From assembly GCA_937910305.1 (NCBI GenBank), contig CALEPS010000110.1, forward strand, positions 1 through 7,448: 7,448 nucleotides of DNA. The letters run 5' to 3'. A program made the translations under genes and the position numbers. The DNA comes from an uncultured Bacteroidales bacterium (lineage in GTDB: Bacteria; Bacteroidota; Bacteroidia; Bacteroidales; Paludibacteraceae). Below the pieces are notes generated by a model. That model ran no database searches. It was not told the DNA's origin and was given only the letters and a program-made list of their open reading frames with translations. Positions 4,825 through 7,448 of this stretch are shown in pieces (position 1 is the stretch's first letter; each line of letters starts with the position of its first letter).

Positions 4825-5787
4825 ATGAGGGGGCTCGTAATCAAGTCAACGGGTAGCAGTTACATCGTCCGTCTGGACGATGGTACGAGTGTGGAATGCC
4901 ATATCAAAGGCAATTTCCGCATTCGTGGTATCCGTACCACCAACCCTGTGGCGGTGGGAGACTATGTAGAAGTAGAAAGTCAAAAGTCGAAAGTCGAAAG
5001 CAGTGAAGCCGGCTTCTGGATCACGGAGGTGGAACCTCGGCGCAATTATATCATCCGCCGCTCTACCAACCTCAGCAAAGAGAGCCATATCCTGGCTGCC
5101 AATATCGACCAAGTGGCGCTCATTGTGACCGTTAACCACCCTATTACGTCCACAACCTTCATCGATCGTTTTCTGGCAACCTGCGAAGCCTATCGCGTAC
5201 GCGCGCTCCTTATATTTAATAAGATTGATTTGCTCTCCGATACAGAACAGGCGCAATTGGCAGAACTCCGTTCGCTCTATGAATCAATCGGTTACGAGAC
5301 TTTTGAGATGTCTGCTGTCAGCCTTCAGCCGTCAGAGATGATGCCTATTCTGGCAGGCAAGACAACCCTTCTCTCCGGCAATTCGGGAGTAGGCAAAAGC
5401 ACGCTGCTCAATGCGCTTTTCGGCAAGGAAATCACCCGAACCGGTAAGATCTCCGACGCCCACGACAAAGGAATGCACACCACTACGTTCTCTGAGATGT
5501 ATGAATTAAAGGGACAAAGGGACGAAGTACAAAGTACCAAAGGTTGGATAATCGACACACCGGGTATCAAAGGCTTCGGATCCGTTGATATGTCCAAAGA
5601 AGAGGTCAGCCACTATTTCCGCGAGATCTTCCGCATCAGTCGGGACTGCCGTTTCGGCAACTGCACGCATACCAACGAACCCGGCTGCGCCGTGATTGAG
5701 GCAGTAGAGCACGGCGAGATAGCCATGAGCCGGTACGAATCCTATCTCTCGCTTTTAGGAGACTGTGACGAAGCGAAATACAGATAA
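4825..5787 (+). CDS. rsgA: Ribosome small-subunit biogenesis GTPase RsgA, with two repeat-derived insertions
   Basis: A complete 320-residue circularly permuted GTPase that acts in late 30S subunit maturation. An N-terminal OB-fold (1-75) is followed by G motifs in the permuted order: G4 NKID (132-135), G5 SA (163-164), G1 GNSGVGKST (185-193), G2 HTTT (218-221) and G3 DTPG (244-247). The C-terminal zinc site is intact as C275-x4-C280-x-H282-x5-C288. The start gives the family N-terminus MRGLVIKSTGSSYIVR. Residues 50-59 (VESQKSKVES), in a loop of the OB-fold, are encoded by the GTCGAAA/GTCAAAA heptamer. Residues 229-239 (KGQRDEVQSTK), just before G3, come from a second repeat. Both keep the frame and spare every motif, so the enzyme is probably functional, but that is inference. 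Confidence 0.96.
   Translation: MRGLVIKSTGSSYIVRLDDGTSVECHIKGNFRIRGIRTTNPVAVGDYVEVESQKSKVESSEAGFWITEVEPRRNYIIRRSTNLSKESHILAANIDQVALIVTVNHPITSTTFIDRFLATCEAYRVRALLIFNKIDLLSDTEQAQLAELRSLYESIGYETFEMSAVSLQPSEMMPILAGKTTLLSGNSGVGKSTLLNALFGKEITRTGKISDAHDKGMHTTTFSEMYELKGQRDEVQSTKGWIIDTPGIKGFGSVDMSKEEVSHYFREIFRISRDCRFGNCTHTNEPGCAVIEAVEHGEIAMSRYESYLSLLGDCDEAKYR
4970..5000. repeat. GTCGAAA/GTCAAAA heptamer array inside rsgA
   Basis: One degenerate unit, GTAGAAA (4972-4978), is followed by GTCAAAA, GTCGAAA and GTCGAAA (4979-4999). Positions 4970-5000 match 843-873 of the intergenic array before the BT_3928-type gene at 30 of 31 bases. In the rsgA frame the units encode V-E-S-Q-K-S-K-V-E-S within an OB-fold loop. 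Confidence 0.95.
5508..5537. repeat. Second short tandem repeat inside rsgA, just before the G3 motif
   Basis: AAAGGGAC occurs twice in tandem (5508-5515, 5516-5523), followed at once by GAAGTAC and AAAGTAC (5524-5530, 5531-5537). The stretch encodes most of KGQRDEVQST, where RsgA proteins usually have a short Gly-rich turn between the strand after HTTT and the strand leading into DTPG. It uses a different unit from the heptamer at 4970-5000. Confidence 0.75.
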
Positions 5788-5821
5788 ATTCCTAATAACA
5801 AACAATTTAATTTCCACGTTT

Positions 5822-6490
5822 ATGAAAAGTTATTCAGAGTACCGTGCCCAGGCGCGTGAGACATTGAAAGGTCGTTGGACCGAAATGGCATTAGTCACCT
5901 TGATTGTGTTTGCCATTGGTATGCTATGCTCCTCTCCTGCTATGTTATCCAGTAGTTTTGGAGAAGAGTTGTATTCCCTTTTCGGTTCGAGTACCCAGTT
6001 TGTACTGTCGCTCCTTATTGCAGTTCCGCTGCAGTTCGCGTTCTATAATCTGCTTCTGTGCTATGCGCGTAACGAGGAATTAGAAGAAAGCGTTATCTCC
6101 TTCTGCTTCAAAAATTTCGCTGCTAACTGGAGCAAATACGTCCTTACCGGTCTGCTAATGACCCTGGTTTTAGTAGCCATACTCATTCCGACCTTAATGA
6201 TCGGTACTATCATCCTCGGTCTGGCATATACTATCGTTCCTTTTGTTATCCGCGACAATCCGGAACTGAGTGCGCGTGAAGCACTCCGCAAGAGCCGTCT
6301 GATGATGCGCGGACACAAATGGGAAATGTTCGTGCTTCAACTCACCTTCATCGGTTGGGCCTTTCTCTGCATCTTCACATGTTTCATCGGCTTCCTCTGG
6401 TTAGAGCCGTATATAACAACCAGTTTGGCGCATTTCTATGAGGACGTGAAAGCCGAATACGAGGCTGTGGGAGCAGCCGTAGAAGCCTAA
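5822..6490 (+). CDS. DUF975 family integral membrane protein
   Basis: A 222-residue protein. The N-terminal amphipathic stretch YRAQARETLKGRW (7-19) and the late segment NPELSAREALRKSRLMMRGHKWEMF (146-170), followed by FIGWAFLCIFTCFIGFLWLEPY (176-197), are characteristic of DUF975. Hydrophobic segments lie at about 23-45, 58-81, 107-142 (long, perhaps two helices) and 171-197. It is an inner-membrane protein of unknown function. I chose the ATG at 5822 (MKSYSEYRAQARETL). A GTG at 5765 in the same frame would overlap the rsgA end and add 19 residues unlike the family. It follows rsgA by 34 bp of A/T-rich DNA and its stop overlaps the convergent korB stop. Confidence 0.88.
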   Translation: MKSYSEYRAQARETLKGRWTEMALVTLIVFAIGMLCSSPAMLSSSFGEELYSLFGSSTQFVLSLLIAVPLQFAFYNLLLCYARNEELEESVISFCFKNFAANWSKYVLTGLLMTLVLVAILIPTLMIGTIILGLAYTIVPFVIRDNPELSAREALRKSRLMMRGHKWEMFVLQLTFIGWAFLCIFTCFIGFLWLEPYITTSLAHFYEDVKAEYEAVGAAVEA

Positions 6491-7448
6491 CTCCACTGCT
6501 CTAAAGTAGCAGTCAGTTCATCAAAAGTGTGTGCCTTAGACGAGGCGCGCACTTTTTGTATCTGCTCATTCACTGCCTGGTCATATGTCTCTGCCTCTAC
6601 GTCGCGGATGACACCAAGAGCGATTGGGAGTAACCCCTCCCCTTGTTGTTCTACGGACGGCCACTGGCAGTCCGATTGAGCAGAGCTCTTCACCCTCTCA
6701 AGGGAGGGAGCATTGACTTCCAGATTTCGCTCTTGTCCCATGAGAGCGAGGAGACGATGGAGTGTCGGGTCCTGCTGATGCGCGTCATGAACCAGCACAC
6801 GCGGATCAGACGCATCCACTACTATTAGAGATAGTAGCGGCAGTCCATTTACCATTTGGTCATTTACCATTTGGTCATTTATTTTCAGGGCTAATCCCTT
6901 GTCGTTGTTCTTGCCGAAGATCATCTTCTCGCCGTGGCGGAGAATGATAGAGTGTTCTGCGCGCTGCTCACGATCAGCTATCCATGAATGCGTTCCGTTA
7001 TTGAAAATCACGCAGTTAACGAGACATTCTACGATAGACGCACCCTTGTGCTGCTGCGCTGCTACAAGGCAATCCACCGTCGTCGGTACATCTACATCCA
7101 GCGTGCGGGCAAAGAATGTCCCCCTTGCGCCGAGCACCAACTCTGCAGGTACAAAAGGTCTCTCTACCGTACCGAACGGACTGCTCTTGCTCACAAAACC
7201 TTTCGGACTCGTCGGCGAGTACTGACCTTTGGTCAGACCATAGATGCGGTTGTTGAACAGACACACATTCAGGTCCACATTCCTGCGTATCTCGTGGATA
7301 AAATGGTTTCCGCCGATAGCGAGACAGTCGCCGTCTCCGGACATCTGCCAGACGGTTAGTTCCGGATGGCTCGTCTTCACGCCCGTAGCAATGGCTCCAC
7401 CGCGGCCATGAATAGTATTGAAACCGTACGTATTGAGATAATGCGGCA
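6487..7448 (-). CDS. korB: 2-oxoacid:ferredoxin oxidoreductase beta subunit (partial), with in-frame repeat insertions
   Basis: Read on the - strand, the frame is open from the right edge to TAG at 6489-6487, giving 319 residues; the N-terminal part lies outside the window. It starts PHYLNTYGFNTIHGRGGAIA and contains the thiamine diphosphate and Mg site GDGDCLAIGGNHFIHEIRRN with NNRIYGLTKGQYSPTSPKG. These are hallmarks of KorB-type beta subunits that, with the alpha/gamma subunit, decarboxylate 2-oxoglutarate or a related 2-oxoacid to the acyl-CoA and reduce ferredoxin. Which acid is used cannot be settled here. korA is expected upstream, to the right. Two stretches look foreign: NDQMVNDQMVN from a 15-bp tandem repeat, and 25 residues starting PSLERVKSS from a palindromic element between LLALMGQE and LPIALGVIRDV. 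Both keep the frame and lie outside the cofactor site, so the enzyme may still work. Confidence 0.93.
   Translation of the reverse strand, partial: PHYLNTYGFNTIHGRGGAIATGVKTSHPELTVWQMSGDGDCLAIGGNHFIHEIRRNVDLNVCLFNNRIYGLTKGQYSPTSPKGFVSKSSPFGTVERPFVPAELVLGARGTFFARTLDVDVPTTVDCLVAAQQHKGASIVECLVNCVIFNNGTHSWIADREQRAEHSIILRHGEKMIFGKNNDKGLALKINDQMVNDQMVNGLPLLSLIVVDASDPRVLVHDAHQQDPTLHRLLALMGQERNLEVNAPSLERVKSSAQSDCQWPSVEQQGEGLLPIALGVIRDVEAETYDQAVNEQIQKVRASSKAHTFDELTATLEQWS
6634..6708. repeat. 75-bp palindromic element inserted in frame in korB
   Basis: The ends are near-complementary arms, CCCCTCCCCTT (6634-6644) and AAGGGAGGG (6700-6708), pairable with one bulged C. At the centre is a hairpin (6654-6674) with CGGAC/GTCCG, one G-A mismatch, GCC/GGC and an ACT loop. 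AGAGCTCT (6682-6689) is a further 8-bp palindrome inside. The 75 bases equal exactly 25 korB codons. Its boundaries are inferred from the arms and could be off by a few bases. Confidence 0.7.
6846..6880. repeat. 15-bp tandem repeat inside korB
   Basis: CATTTACCATTTGGT is present twice exactly (6846-6860, 6861-6875), followed by a partial copy, CATTT (6876-6880). Within each unit ATTTACC and ATTTGGT are related half-units of 7-8 bp. On the - strand it encodes N-D-Q-M-V twice. It lies where KorB proteins usually have a short link between the KGL.L strand and the VV...VLVHDA segment. Confidence 0.9.

Noticed and set aside
5765..5821. GTG start for the DUF975 gene overlapping rsgA
   Set aside because: The extra 19 residues are not family-like; the ATG at 5822 begins just before the conserved YRAQARETL segment.
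7378..7380. GTG at 7380 on the - strand as the start of korB
   Set aside because: The frame is open to the window edge and the upstream residues (YLNTYGFNTIHGRG) are conserved KorB sequence, so the gene is simply cut by the window.

Overview
The window is a chromosomal housekeeping segment from a member of the Bacteroidetes, most likely order Bacteroidales. The grounds are the run DUF1599 protein / BT_3928-type DoxX-like membrane protein / tpiA, which is familiar from Bacteroides-type genomes, a Bacteroidetes-style KorB and RsgA, and the lack of recognisable Shine-Dalgarno sequences before most genes. I cannot name a genus. Protein identities rest on motif recognition, with no database search.

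Layout: the first 6.49 kb lies on the + strand. In order it holds the 3' end of hisS (1-258), a DUF1599/Nmad1 protein (281-817), a BT_3928-type membrane protein with a DoxX/MauE-like domain (899-2014), tpiA (2018-2770), a gamma-class carbonic anhydrase (2864-3412), pyrH (3432-4136), frr (4172-4735), rsgA (4825-5787) and a DUF975 membrane protein (5822-6490). The last gene is on the - strand and runs off the right edge: the beta subunit of a 2-oxoacid:ferredoxin oxidoreductase, korB (6487-7448), convergent with DUF975 and overlapping it by 4 bp. Themes are translation (HisS, ribosome recycling factor, the 30S-assembly GTPase RsgA), nucleotide supply (PyrH) and central carbon metabolism (TpiA, KorB, carbonic anhydrase). 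No gap exceeds 300 bp, and I see no RNA genes, CRISPR arrays, transposases or defence genes.

The unusual part is the repeats. Almost every gap is filled by a short tandem array with a period of 7, 8, 11 or 23 bp, and four arrays run up to, or within a few bases of, the next start codon. Two identical 33-bp copies flank pyrH. The 7-bp family found before the BT_3928-type gene also occurs inside rsgA with 30 of 31 bases matching. Three further repeat or palindrome insertions sit in frame inside rsgA and korB, including a 75-bp (25-codon) inverted-repeat element in korB that recalls the in-frame palindromic elements of Rickettsia. This looks like a genome permeated by several families of small mobile or expanding repeats that tolerate both leaders and coding regions. 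It is the best candidate for something undescribed here. Any regulatory or phase-variable role is inference.
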